From positions 1,402,001-1,466,000 of the forward strand of contig NZ_CP078143.1 of the NCBI RefSeq assembly GCF_019891395.1: a stretch of DNA of 64,000 nucleotides, written 5' to 3'. Source of the stretch: Nitratireductor kimnyeongensis (GTDB lineage Bacteria; Pseudomonadota; Alphaproteobacteria; Rhizobiales; Rhizobiaceae). Below, in pieces: positions 30,690-40,600 of this stretch. The translations under genes were made by a program, and so were the position numbers. The notes under the pieces are model-generated. The model made no database searches. It was not told where the DNA came from and worked only from the letters and a program-made list of their open reading frames with translations. Every line of letters starts with the position of its first letter. Within the stretch, counting starts at the first letter, position 1.

Positions 30690-31709
30690 TCAAAGCCCGG
30701 AAAACGCCGCGATCTCATCGACAATCGCCTCGTGAACCGCTGCCCGATCGGTCCCTTCGGGATCGTCGCACACAGGGTCGTCCTTCTCCGCGGCCAGCAT
30801 AGCCGCGCCTTCCGCCTTGCACTCCGCGAGGAATGTGAAGTGATGGGCGGGCGCAATCGTCTTGAGCAGCGCCGAGGGCAATCGTCTGGCCAGATCGCTC
30901 CCGTCCGGCCCCACATCCGCAGCCTTGAACAGATTCGCTTCACCGAGATTGATGAGCAGCACGGGCGTCTTCATTCTGCCGATGCTTGCGGACGTGGCGG
31001 CATACGTCATGCCCGGATCGATGGCGATGGCCCGCGTGATGCGATCATCGCGCATGTCGGCGGCGAACCCCTCGGGAAGCGCCGCGAGATCCACGCCCCC
31101 CTTGGCGAAGAACACACAGTCCTGACCGTGCTCGCCTATTCGCGCGCAATAGTCCTCATAGGCATCGCGGTCGAAACGCAGCCCGGCAAGGTTCAGCGCC
31201 GTGGCGCCGCCGAGCGAAAAACCAAGCGATGCAATGCGCGACCGATCCACGTGTTCGGCAAACGTGCGCTCGCCAAGCAATGTGTCGAGTGCCGCGCTGA
31301 GGTCGGCTGCCCGCTCGTCGAGTTGCAGTGAACGCCGGGGAGAAGAATCGCCCGATGTGCTGCCGGGATGATTGATCGCCAGCACCATCGCCCCGCGAAG
31401 GACAAGAGCGGAGGAAAGCCAGGAAATGGCGTCCATGTTGCCACCCGAGCCATGCGAGAGCACGAAGAGCGGAAACGTTCCTTCCGCCACCGCCGCACCC
31501 ACATAGGCGGATGTGCCTTCAAACACGGCATTGTCTCCCACCAGCCCCCGATAGGTGGGCGTCCCCGCCGGATACCACACCGAGGCCGCCAGCACGGAGG
31601 GCCGGTGATCCGCCTTCACCGTCAGCCTGTCATATCCGGCATAGGGTTCGCCCATGGCTGCGCCCGTCAGGCCCATGCTGATGAGAAAAGCCGAAAGCAG
31701 TTCTTTCAT
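30690..31709 (-). CDS. Exported alpha/beta hydrolase, dienelactone hydrolase-like
   Basis: The 339-residue protein has a signal peptide (cleavage near AMG-EP, about residue 20). The alpha/beta hydrolase fold shows FPLFVLSHGSGGN, the nucleophile elbow GFSLGGATAL with its Ser, and a late His in IAPAHHFTFL. It resembles the platelet-activating-factor acetylhydrolase / dienelactone hydrolase group; the substrate is unknown. ATG at 31709 has AAAGGA seven bases upstream, better than ATG at 31718. It is divergent from an AraC-type regulator with a perfect palindrome between, so the pair may form a regulated unit. Confidence 0.85.
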   Translation of the reverse strand: MKELLSAFLISMGLTGAAMGEPYAGYDRLTVKADHRPSVLAASVWYPAGTPTYRGLVGDNAVFEGTSAYVGAAVAEGTFPLFVLSHGSGGNMDAISWLSSALVLRGAMVLAINHPGSTSGDSSPRRSLQLDERAADLSAALDTLLGERTFAEHVDRSRIASLGFSLGGATALNLAGLRFDRDAYEDYCARIGEHGQDCVFFAKGGVDLAALPEGFAADMRDDRITRAIAIDPGMTYAATSASIGRMKTPVLLINLGEANLFKAADVGPDGSDLARRLPSALLKTIAPAHHFTFLAECKAEGAAMLAAEKDDPVCDDPEGTDRAAVHEAIVDEIAAFSGL

Positions 31710-31762
31710 ATCCGTCATCCTTTCATCTGGATGACGTCAATCTGCTCAGCCCGCACCTCTTC

Positions 31763-31790
31763 CGCGTCCTGAAACCGGTTTCAGGACGCG
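31763..31790. promoter_or_regulatory. Perfect 28-bp palindrome between hydrolase and araC-type genes
   Basis: The half site CGCGTCCTGAAACC (31763-31776) is followed with no gap by its exact complement. It lies 53 bases before the hydrolase start and 135 before the regulator. A related AAATCCGGTTTTCGG sequence follows at once. An operator or a mobile palindromic repeat are both possible. Confidence 0.6.
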
Positions 31791-31925
31791 CAAATCCGGT
31801 TTTCGGACCATGGTTTCCCAATGGGCGTGTGTGCTTGCTAAACCACCAGCGCTTCGGCAAACATTGCCACCGGACGGCACCGATGGCACAAGCCAAACCC
31901 TTGCAGCAACGAGCGAACACGATCC

Positions 31926-32924
31926 ATGCTGGCTCTTCCCATTCCAATGATCGTTGCACTCGTCCTCGGCGGGCTACTGATCCGGATCGCCACGTCCAGC
32001 GAACGCCCACCATTTCTGATGACGCTGCTCGTGGCCTGCGCAGTGCAAAGCCTCATCGTGTCTCTGCGCCAGCACTACGGCGTTGCGGCTCTTCTGCCTT
32101 TTCAGCCCATCACAGCCACATTCGTGCCGCCGCTGACATGGCTGGCGTTTCAGACGGCCTCCTTCCGCCCATTCTCATTGCCACGCGATCTCGTGCATTT
32201 GTTGCCGCCGGGCTTCGCGGCCTTCTGTGTGATTTTCGCGCCCGACACTCTGGACATGGTGGTGCCTGCCATCTTCGTTCTGTACGGCTTCGCAATCCTT
32301 GCGAGGCTACACCGAAGTTGCGAAGATCTGCCTCTTGCACGCCTCGAGTCTGGACGCCTGCCGGCCCGTATCTGGCGTGGCATTGCCCTCGCTCTCATCC
32401 TGTCGGCGCTGAGCGACGCACTTATAGCTTTGGCCTTCATAACCGGAGAAGCTTGGCTGCCGCCGATCATCGTCAGCGTGTTTTCGTCGGCCGCGCTTCT
32501 TGCCATAGGCCTGCTCGCAGTTTCGCCAAGTGCAATCGGCGAGGCAGAGCCCCAGCGGCCTGAACAGGCACAGAACCCGAGCGAACAGGACGCCCATCTC
32601 GTCCAACGGCTCGATGCCCTTCTTCAGGCTGACCGGCTCTATCTCGATCCGTCTCTCACGCTTTCGCGGCTTGCCCGGCGGCTGCACGTACCGGCGAAGC
32701 AGCTCTCCTCGGCCATCAACCTGGTAAGCGGCGAAAACGTTTCGCGCTATATCAACCGGCATCGCATCCACCACGCCTGCCGCGCGCTGGAAGGTGGTGC
32801 AAATGTCACCGAGGCCATGCTCTCGAGCGGCTTCCACACGAAATCCAATTTCAATCGCGAGTTTCGACGCATCACCGGCACCACGCCCAGCGAATGGCAA
32901 TCTGACAAAGACCGTCAGAGATAA
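31926..32924 (+). CDS. Membrane-anchored AraC family transcriptional regulator
   Basis: The 332-residue protein has an N-terminal integral membrane half with about six to seven hydrophobic segments (residues 3-200) and a C-terminal AraC/XylS DNA-binding domain (about 235-330). The latter shows LTLSRLARRLHVPAKQLSSAIN and the second helix-turn-helix VTEAMLSSGFHTKSNFNREF followed by GTTPSEWQ. AraC proteins with membrane domains sense envelope or lipophilic signals. It is divergent from the exported hydrolase. The last ten bases overlap the end of the convergent lysE gene. Confidence 0.88.
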   Translation: MLALPIPMIVALVLGGLLIRIATSSERPPFLMTLLVACAVQSLIVSLRQHYGVAALLPFQPITATFVPPLTWLAFQTASFRPFSLPRDLVHLLPPGFAAFCVIFAPDTLDMVVPAIFVLYGFAILARLHRSCEDLPLARLESGRLPARIWRGIALALILSALSDALIALAFITGEAWLPPIIVSVFSSAALLAIGLLAVSPSAIGEAEPQRPEQAQNPSEQDAHLVQRLDALLQADRLYLDPSLTLSRLARRLHVPAKQLSSAINLVSGENVSRYINRHRIHHACRALEGGANVTEAMLSSGFHTKSNFNREFRRITGTTPSEWQSDKDRQR

Positions 32925-33538
32925 TTTCGCATCACGGAGCCTATCGCGAAAGCCGCAAATGCCAGCAGGATCAAACCGGAGATCCGCGATACCCATAGCG
33001 AAACGGCGTCAGGCAACCGTGCGCGCGCCAATGCCACGCCACCGCTCAGAAAGAACCACCAGAGAAGCGAGCCCAGAAAGACCCCTGTCACCACGACCGC
33101 CGCATCTGCGGGCTGTGGAGAATCTGCCAGTCCAAGACCAGCAAACATGGCCGCAAAGGCCAAAATGGTCATTGGATTGGTGATCGTCAGAAAAAAGGTG
33201 GCGGCAGCGGTCCCGAAGAGATTGCTGGCCCGCACTGTGGCCGCTGCCCGCAGGGGTGCGGGCGAAAAGCTTTTCCACCCAAGCCACGCCAGAAACGCTC
33301 CGCCGACAAGCTTGAGCGGCACATCGACCACCGCGAGAGCCGCAGCAAAGGCTGCAAATCCGATCGCCGCCAGCGCCGCATAGACAGCATCGGCAAGGGC
33401 CGTGCCCAGACCGCCAGCCATACCTGCCCAAAGGCCATGTTCCAGCGTTCTGTTCACGCATAGAGCACCGATCGGACCGAGCGGCGCCGCGACGGCCAGC
33501 CCGAGCAGGAGGCTCTTGCCGAAAAGCAGCGCGTCCAA
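32915..33538 (-). CDS. LysE family amino acid exporter
   Basis: The 207-residue protein has six membrane segments and the LysE/RhtB N-terminal pattern (LLLGLAVAAPLGPIGALCVNRTLEHG), followed by GLGTALADAVYAALAAIG and a mid-protein NPMTILAFAAMFAGLG. The export substrate is probably an amino acid or analogue. It starts four bases after the Lrp-type gene, so the two form an operon in which the regulator probably senses the exported compound. Confidence 0.9.
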   Translation of the reverse strand: MDALLFGKSLLLGLAVAAPLGPIGALCVNRTLEHGLWAGMAGGLGTALADAVYAALAAIGFAAFAAALAVVDVPLKLVGGAFLAWLGWKSFSPAPLRAAATVRASNLFGTAAATFFLTITNPMTILAFAAMFAGLGLADSPQPADAAVVVTGVFLGSLLWWFFLSGGVALARARLPDAVSLWVSRISGLILLAFAAFAIGSVMRNYL

Positions 33539-33542
33539 GATG

Positions 33543-33995
33543 TCAGCCCTTTTCGACCGGCGCGAAGGATCCCGGCTCTACCGTCGACAGGGCGACGACA
33601 GACTCGCTGCGGGCCAGGAACCCATGCTTCTTCATGTCTTCGAGAACGCTTTCCACATCGGAGAGCGATGGCACGCGTGCCTTGATGAGATAGGACCACG
33701 GCCCCGTCACATGATGGCATTCCTCCACTGCCTTGTGCGCAGCGGCAAACACCCGGAAAGCCTCTTCATTGACGTTCTGAACCAGCGACACCCAGATGAA
33801 GACGAGCACCGGACAGCCCAGCGCCGCCGGATCGGCATCGACCGTAAAGCGCCGGATCACGCCACTGGCGACCAGCCGCCGGATCCGTTCATTGACGGCT
33901 GACGCGGAAAGCCCCACCACGCCACCAATATCGGCGAGCGAGCGGCGCGCATCCTCAGCCAGCAGGGTCACGATTTTTTGGTCGATCTGATCCAT
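33543..33995 (-). CDS. Lrp/AsnC family transcriptional regulator
   Basis: The 150-residue protein has an N-terminal winged helix-turn-helix (DQKIVTLLAEDARRSLADIG; GLSASAVNERIRRLVASGVI) and a C-terminal RAM effector domain with VEECHHVTGPWSYLIKARV. Lrp/AsnC proteins next to LysE exporters usually control them in response to an amino acid. The AT-rich stretch upstream (34000-34080) should hold the promoter. Confidence 0.92.
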   Translation of the reverse strand: MDQIDQKIVTLLAEDARRSLADIGGVVGLSASAVNERIRRLVASGVIRRFTVDADPAALGCPVLVFIWVSLVQNVNEEAFRVFAAAHKAVEECHHVTGPWSYLIKARVPSLSDVESVLEDMKKHGFLARSESVVALSTVEPGSFAPVEKG

Positions 33996-34019
33996 GGCAA
34001 TTCTTCCGCAAATCCAATT

Positions 34020-34433
34020 TCAGGATAATTTGCAGAAATTTGACATATAGTCAACAAAATATGCGGATAAATTCCGATTGCGCCGCAAAATTTTTATATC
34101 AACTGTCGAAAGTCGGGCTTTGATTGCCATAGGCATCCGCCATTGTCGAGTAGGCCGATCCTCGCTCCTGCGCTTTCGAAGACACGGCAAGATCGGAGAG
34201 ATAGGCACACCACGAAAAGTCTGTCGCACGACGGGCGAGCCCACGAGCGGCTTTTCTTTCACATTTCGCCGCGCGGTCACGATGAGCCCGGCACCCGCGA
34301 TCATGCGCTTAAGTCGTGCTTCATCGTCAATGGGTCCGATCGCGGCAAGCCCTAATTCCTGCAGCACCCGTCCAAACGCGCGGGCCTCAAGGTCTGGCTC
34401 ACTGGCATAGAGGATCTCAGGTTTTTCGCTCAT
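34020..34433 (-). pseudogene. Truncated GNAT N-acetyltransferase remnant
   Basis: The first 56 residues (MSEKPEILYASEPD to GAGLIVTARR) look like the start of a GNAT acetyltransferase of the PDDEARL...LIVTA type. After that the frame loses likeness: the expected LVGVAR..D segment and the acetyl-CoA loop (RxxGxG/A) are absent, and the rest is basic and unordered. The frame then runs into the AT-rich promoter region of the Lrp gene. I read it as a 5' fragment left after a deletion; an unknown small protein is the alternative. Confidence 0.5.
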
Positions 34434-34576
34434 GCCGAGCGCCAGTGCCCTTTTTCACAGCCGATGCAAGCCGATAATGAGCCAAAATAGCCAATCGCCT
34501 GCTGCCAAGCTTGATTTGAACTCCGCCTGCCGGTACGTCCCCCACATTCTTTCCCCGAAAGCCGGAGCCGCCTCGC

Positions 34577-36193
34577 ATGTCCGTTGCCGCCAAGAATATT
34601 CCCGCACCCGATCTCGTTCCCGTCCGCCGTGCGCTTCTGTCGGTCTCCGACAAGAGCGGCATCGTCGATTTCGCCCGCGCGCTTTCGGGCCGCAATGTCG
34701 AGATTGTCTCCACCGGCGGCACGTCCAAGACGCTCTCCGGCGAAGGCATTCCCGTGCGCGACGTTTCAGAGCTGACCGGCTTTCCCGAGATCATGGACGG
34801 GCGCGTGAAGACACTGCACCCGGGGGTTCATGGCGGCCTGCTCGGGATTCGTGACGATGCAGACCATGCGAGCGCGATGAAGGAACACGAGATTGCCGCT
34901 ATCGACCTTCTGGTCATCAATCTCTACCCGTTCGAAGAGGTGCGGTTCGGTGGCGGCGATTATCCAACCACGGTCGAGAACATCGACATTGGCGGCCCGG
35001 CCATGCTGCGCGCGGCAGCCAAGAACCACGCCTATGTGGCCGTGGTGACCGAACCCGCCGACTATGCCCGTATTCTTGAAGCGCTCGCCGAAAACGATGG
35101 CGCCCTGCCCTACCGCCTGCGCCAGGAGCTCGCCGCCAAGGCATTCGCCCGCACCGCTGCCTATGACGCGGCAATCTCCGGCTGGTTCGCTGAAGCGCTC
35201 GAGGTCAATGCACCGGATTTCCGCGCTGTCGGTGGCAGGCTCAGGGAAGTGATGCGCTACGGCGAGAATCCGCACCAGACGGCTGGCTTCTATGTCACCG
35301 GCGACAGCCGGCCCGGCGTCGCCACCGCGACCCAGCTTCAGGGCAAACAGCTCTCCTACAACAACATCAACGATACGGACGCCGCCTTCGAGCTCGTCTC
35401 CGAATTTTCGCCGGAACGCTCCGCCGCCGTTGCCATCATCAAACACGCCAATCCCTGCGGCGTGGCCGAAGGCGCGACGCTGCGCGAGGCCTATGAGAAG
35501 GCGCTCGCCTGCGATCCCGTCTCCGCCTTCGGCGGCATCGTCGCGCTCAACCGCCCCCTCGACGCGGAAGCGGCCACCGAGATCGTCAAGATCTTCACCG
35601 AGGTCATCATCGCGCCCGATGCGAGCGAAGAGGCCCGCGCCATCGTCGCCGCCAAGAAGAACCTGCGCCTCCTCGTCACAGGCGGGCTTGCCGATCCGCG
35701 CGCACCCGGTCTTGCGGTCAAGACCGTTGCTGGGGGCCTGCTCGTCCAGTCGCGCGACAATGGCGTTGTCGACGATCTCGACCTCAAGGTCGTGACCAAG
35801 CGCGCGCCGAGCGAAAAGGAAATGGCCGATCTCGTCTTCGCCTTCCGCGTCGCCAAACACGTGAAATCGAACGCCATCGTCTATGTGCGCGATGGCGCGA
35901 CCGTGGGCGTGGGTGCCGGCCAGATGAGCCGTGTCGATTCCGCCCGCATCGCTGCCCGCAAGGCCGAAGACGCAGCAGAAGCTGCTGGCAATTCCGAGCC
36001 GTTGACGAAAGGCTCCGTTGTCGCGTCGGATGCGTTCTTCCCCTTTGCCGACGGGCTTCTCTCCGCAGTCGAGGCCGGCGCCACTGCGGTCATCCAGCCG
36101 GGCGGCTCCATGCGCGACGACGAGGTCATCGCCGCCGCCGATGAGCATGGCATCGCCATGGTCATGACCGGCATGCGCCACTTCCGCCACTAG
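34577..36193 (+). CDS. purH: Bifunctional AICAR transformylase / IMP cyclohydrolase
   Basis: PurH performs the last two steps of purine synthesis. The 538-residue protein has an N-terminal MGS-like cyclohydrolase domain ([41 protein letters not shown]) and the transformylase domain ([27 protein letters not shown] with the catalytic Lys-His, [10 protein letters not shown]). GGAG lies eight bases upstream of ATG. Length is normal. It converges with the MFS gene 18 bases on. Confidence 0.98.
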   Translation: MSVAAKNIPAPDLVPVRRALLSVSDKSGIVDFARALSGRNVEIVSTGGTSKTLSGEGIPVRDVSELTGFPEIMDGRVKTLHPGVHGGLLGIRDDADHASAMKEHEIAAIDLLVINLYPFEEVRFGGGDYPTTVENIDIGGPAMLRAAAKNHAYVAVVTEPADYARILEALAENDGALPYRLRQELAAKAFARTAAYDAAISGWFAEALEVNAPDFRAVGGRLREVMRYGENPHQTAGFYVTGDSRPGVATATQLQGKQLSYNNINDTDAAFELVSEFSPERSAAVAIIKHANPCGVAEGATLREAYEKALACDPVSAFGGIVALNRPLDAEAATEIVKIFTEVIIAPDASEEARAIVAAKKNLRLLVTGGLADPRAPGLAVKTVAGGLLVQSRDNGVVDDLDLKVVTKRAPSEKEMADLVFAFRVAKHVKSNAIVYVRDGATVGVGAGQMSRVDSARIAARKAEDAAEAAGNSEPLTKGSVVASDAFFPFADGLLSAVEAGATAVIQPGGSMRDDEVIAAADEHGIAMVMTGMRHFRH

Positions 36194-36211
36194 AGCATTG
36201 ACTACCAAGGA

Positions 36212-37612
36212 TCAGGAGGCGCCCGCCTCCTGATGGCGGCTCTCGACAAGCGGCAGAAGCACAAGCCCGATGAGGAACAGCGCCAGGATCGGCGTCACGC
36301 CGAGCCGCTGCGCATCCTCGACGGAAAGCCCAAAGGCTTCCGAGGCGAAATATCCCGTGGCAATTGCAATGGCGAACGGCCCGATAAAGGTCGTCGCCTT
36401 GCCCGACAGCGCGTAAAGCCCGAACGCCTCCGTCACCCGCTCGCGCGAAACCTGATCGACCAGCAGCGTGCGCGACGCGGCCTGGATCGACCCGCCCGCA
36501 GCGCCGATGAAAGCTCCTGCCACGAAGAAGGCGATATCCGGCAGGCTGCTTGCGCCAGCCCCGCTGATCGGCATGAACAAAAGCTCATCGCGCGTGGTGG
36601 AAATCACCAGAAGCGCGCATAAGGTCAGCACCACGATGGACACGCTCACCACGAGCTTGGGGCCGAAACGCCTGTCCAACCGCCCGCCCAGCCACGCGCC
36701 CAGCGCACCGGTGACATTAGCGAGAATCCCGAAAAGCCCGATCTGCGTGATCGACCAGTTGAGCACCCCCGCCGCATAGATGCCGCCGAAGGCATAAAGC
36801 GCGTTCAGCGCATCGCGGTAAAACATGGACGACAGAAGAAAGCTGAAATAGCTGCGCTCGCCCGGCAGCCGCTTCAGCGTGGCGCCCAAGCGGCCAAGCC
36901 CTTCGCGGATCGCCCCTGCCGCCGCCTTGCGGCGTGGCGCATCGGGCGTGAAGAGGAACATCGGCAACACGAAAAGCGCATACCATAGGCCCGTCAGCGG
37001 CCCCGCCGCCCGGTCGCCCTCCCGTGCGGCCGCATCGAGCCCGAAGACCGGCTCCAGCCCCAGAAGCGTGCGGCCCGTATCGGGCTGTGCCGCCATGAAG
37101 CCGAGCACGAGCACCAGCGACAGGAGCCCACCGAGATACCCCAGCCCCCAGGCAGAGCCCGAAAGCCGCCCCAGCTCCGAGCGCGGCACGAGATCGGGCA
37201 TCATCGCATTGTTGAAGACGGCGGCAAACTCCATGCCAAACACGGCCAGCGCCACAGCCAGAAGAACAAGGCCCACATGCCCGCCTCCCGGCGCGGCAAA
37301 CCAGAGCGAAGCGCAGGCCAGAACCCCAATCACCGAGAACACCAGGGTCCACGGCTTGCGCGGCCCCGTAGCATCGGCAATCGCGCCCAGAACCGGCGAG
37401 GAAAGCGCGATGGCGAGCCCGCCAATTCCCGTGGCGAGCCCCCACAATTCCTGCCCCCGTGCCGCATCGGGCGCGACGGCGGAAGCGAAATAGGGCGCGA
37501 AGACAAAGGTGATGATGAGCGTGTGAAAGGGCTGTTGCGCCCAGTCGAACAACATCCATCCCCAGATACCACGGCGGGGCACGGTTCCATGCTCCACCGG
37601 TCGAGGGCTCAT
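36212..37612 (-). CDS. MFS transporter, UMF1/Atg22-like
   Basis: The protein of 466 residues has 12 predicted membrane segments and the UMF1 pattern: WMLFDWAQQPFHTLIITFVFAPYFAS near the N-terminus and the mid-protein SAWGLGYLGGLLSLVLVL. Yeast Atg22 exports amino acids from the vacuole, and bacterial substrates are unknown. GGAAGA seven bases before ATG 37612 supports that start; GTG at 37648 would overlap the glutamate dehydrogenase stop by eight bases and add 12 residues. Being directly downstream of glutamate dehydrogenase, it may move amino acids, but that is a guess. Confidence 0.88.
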   Translation of the reverse strand: MSPRPVEHGTVPRRGIWGWMLFDWAQQPFHTLIITFVFAPYFASAVAPDAARGQELWGLATGIGGLAIALSSPVLGAIADATGPRKPWTLVFSVIGVLACASLWFAAPGGGHVGLVLLAVALAVFGMEFAAVFNNAMMPDLVPRSELGRLSGSAWGLGYLGGLLSLVLVLGFMAAQPDTGRTLLGLEPVFGLDAAAREGDRAAGPLTGLWYALFVLPMFLFTPDAPRRKAAAGAIREGLGRLGATLKRLPGERSYFSFLLSSMFYRDALNALYAFGGIYAAGVLNWSITQIGLFGILANVTGALGAWLGGRLDRRFGPKLVVSVSIVVLTLCALLVISTTRDELLFMPISGAGASSLPDIAFFVAGAFIGAAGGSIQAASRTLLVDQVSRERVTEAFGLYALSGKATTFIGPFAIAIATGYFASEAFGLSVEDAQRLGVTPILALFLIGLVLLPLVESRHQEAGAS

Positions 37613-37640
37613 CCCGGCGTCTTCCGGCGCCCCGGCGCGA

Positions 37641-40600
37641 TCAGACACTCAGATCGCTCATCAGACCGGAGGCCACGGTAAGGCGCGAAACGCTGATATC
37701 GCCCCCTTCCACGAGGGACTGCAGCCGCTCGCGCACCCGCACCACATGCTCGCCACCGGCCTCGACCCACTTCTCCGCCGGATCCTCCTCCTTGCCGTAG
37801 TCGTTCAAGGCCGCGATCGTCATCCCGCGACGCGCCGCGCTGATCATGTCGGTCGCGCGGAACAGCGCCAGCCCGTCATAATAGTCCGAAGGCACGATCG
37901 TGTGCGCCGCATCCTCGATGCGCCCGATTCGAAATGCATCTGTAATGCCGAAAAACGCTTTCGCCGCCTTTTCCAGCGGCGCACCGGCTTTCTCCGCCAC
38001 CAGTTCGATATCCGGCACCATCTCCGCGACCGATAGGGAGGCAAGTTTCTTCGCCAGATCCTCCGGCGCTCCCAACGTCACGAGCTGCCCCCGCCGCGTT
38101 TCCAGGCGTTCGCGCATGAAGGCCGGCAGCATCGGCATGAGCTTGCCTTCCAGCGCCTTTCGCGCCGCCCGTAGCCGGTCGATCCGCGCGCCTACAGCCT
38201 CCTTGTCACTGTGGTTCTTGAGCTGCCAGGAAGTCGCCGAATAGATCAGACGCCAGACGAACTGGTAGAGATCGAGCTGCGCCATTCCGTCGATCTGGTT
38301 GTCGAGCGCGTCGATGGCCTTGTAAATCCTGCGCAGTTCAAACCCCTCGCGCACCACCGCGAAGGCCGCGACGATATCGGCGGCCGGACGGCCTGTCAGG
38401 TCCTGCAGCCGGGTCACGAAACTCGGCCCCCCGCGATTGATCACGTCATTGGCCAGTTCCGTGGCAATGATCTCGCGCTTCAGCCGATGCGAACGGATTT
38501 CGCCTTCGTATTTCTTCGCCATGCGGCTTGGGAAATAGGCGAAAAGATCCCCCTCCAGATGGGGCGCATCCGGCACCTCGCTGGCGACGATCTCGTCGAA
38601 GAGCACGATTTTCGCATAGGCCAGAAGCACGCCCACTTCGGCGCGAGTCAAAGGCTCGCCCCGGCTTTCCCGGTCCGCCAGTTCCTGCGGCCCGGGCAGA
38701 AACTCCACCGCGCGGTCCAGCAGCCCGCGCTGCTCGAACAGGGTCATCATCCGCGCCTGATGCGGCATTTCCGGCATGCCACGCTTCTGCACCTGCGAGA
38801 TCGCCAGCGTCTGCTGGTAGTTGTTGGCGAGAACCAGCTCGGCAACCTCGTCGGTCATCTCGGCCAGAAGCTTGTCACGTGCCGGCCGCGCCAGCGCGCC
38901 CGAACGCATGGCTGCCGCCAGCGCGATCTTGATGTTCACCTCCACGTCAGAGGAGTTCACGCCGCCGGAATTGTCGATGGCGTCGGAATTGCAACGCCCG
39001 CCATTCAGGCCGAATTCGATGCGCGCAAGCTGCGTCATGCCCAGATTGGCGCCCTCGCCAATCACTTTTGCACCCACTTCACGCGCGGTCACGCGGATCG
39101 CGTCATTGGCCCGGTCACCCACCTCCTGGTTGCTCTCATTGTGCGAGCGGACATAGGTGCCAATGCCACCAAACCACAGGAGATCGACCGGCGCCTTCAG
39201 GATCGCGGTCATGATCTCGGTCGGCGAGGCGGTGGTCTTGTCGAGCCCTATGGCGTCGGCAGCCGCCTTGCTGAGCGTGATCGATTTCTGGGCCCGCGAA
39301 ACGATGATGCCGCCCTTGGACAGCTTGCTCTGGTCGTAGTCCTGCCAGCTCGAACGCCCCATGTCGAAGAGACGCTTGCGCTCGGCATAGGACACGGCCG
39401 GATCGGGATCAGGATCGATGAAGATGTCCCGGTGGTCGAACGCCGCCACCACCTTGGTGCAGGTCGACAGCAGCATGCCATTGCCGAACACGTCGCCGGA
39501 CATGTCGCCCACGCCAACGGCGGTGAAGGATTCCGACTGAATGTCACGGTTCATCTCGCGGAAATGCCGCTTCACGGCTTCCCACGCGCCACGCGCGGTG
39601 ATGCCCATCTTCTTGTGGTCATAACCGGCAGAACCGCCGGAGGCGAAAGCGTCATCCAGCCAGAAGTCATGCGCCTGGCTGATCGCATTGGCCGTGTCGG
39701 AGAAGGTCGCCGTCCCCTTGTCCGCCGCCACCACGAAATACGGATCATTGCCATCGTGGCGGACCACACCTTCTGGCGGAATGACCTTGTCTCCATCCAG
39801 ATTGTCGGTCAGCGACAGAAGGCTGGAGATGAAGTTGATATAGGCCGCACGTCCTGCTTCGAACACCTCCTGACGGCTGCCATTCTCCGGCAGGCGACGC
39901 GGGTAGAACCCGCCCTTCGCTCCCACTGGCACGATCACCGCATTCTTCACCTGCTGCGCCTTCACGAGACCCAGCACCTCGGTGCGATAATCCTGCGCCC
40001 GGTCAGACCAGCGCAGGCCGCCGCGTGCCACCGGCCCAAAGCGAAGGTGAACACCCTCCACCTCCGGCCCGTAGACGAAAATCTCGCGCCACGGTCGAGG
40101 CTGCGGCAGGCCGGTGATCGCGCGAGAATCGAATTTCAATGCCAGCGAACGCACCGCATCATCGGCCTTCGGTCGATAATGATTGGTCCGCAGCGTCGCC
40201 TCGATCAGGTTGAGGAAACGCCGGACGATCGTATCGTCGTCCAGGTTGGGCACCGCATCCAGATCCGCCTCGATCGCAGCTTTCAACGCCGAAATCTCAT
40301 CGCGCACCTTGGACTTGCCGGCCTTCGCCGGATCGAAGCGCAACACGAACAGTTCGAACAGCTTCCGCGCAATGTGCGGATAGCGGTTCATTGTCGCCGC
40401 AATGAAGTCCTGACTTTGCGGGATGCTCGCCTGGTGCAGGTAGCGGCTATAGGCCCGCAATATCGCGATTTCATCGACGCGCAGTCGTGCCGTCTGCGCC
40501 AATGCGTTCAGCCGGTCATTGTCGTGTTCACCGCGCCAGACCGAAAGAAACATTTCCTCGAAAAGCGTGCCGCTGTCGGAGAGATCAATCGGCCCATCAA

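Noticed and set aside
34766..36208. 480-codon minus-strand frame
   Set aside because: It is antisense to purH.
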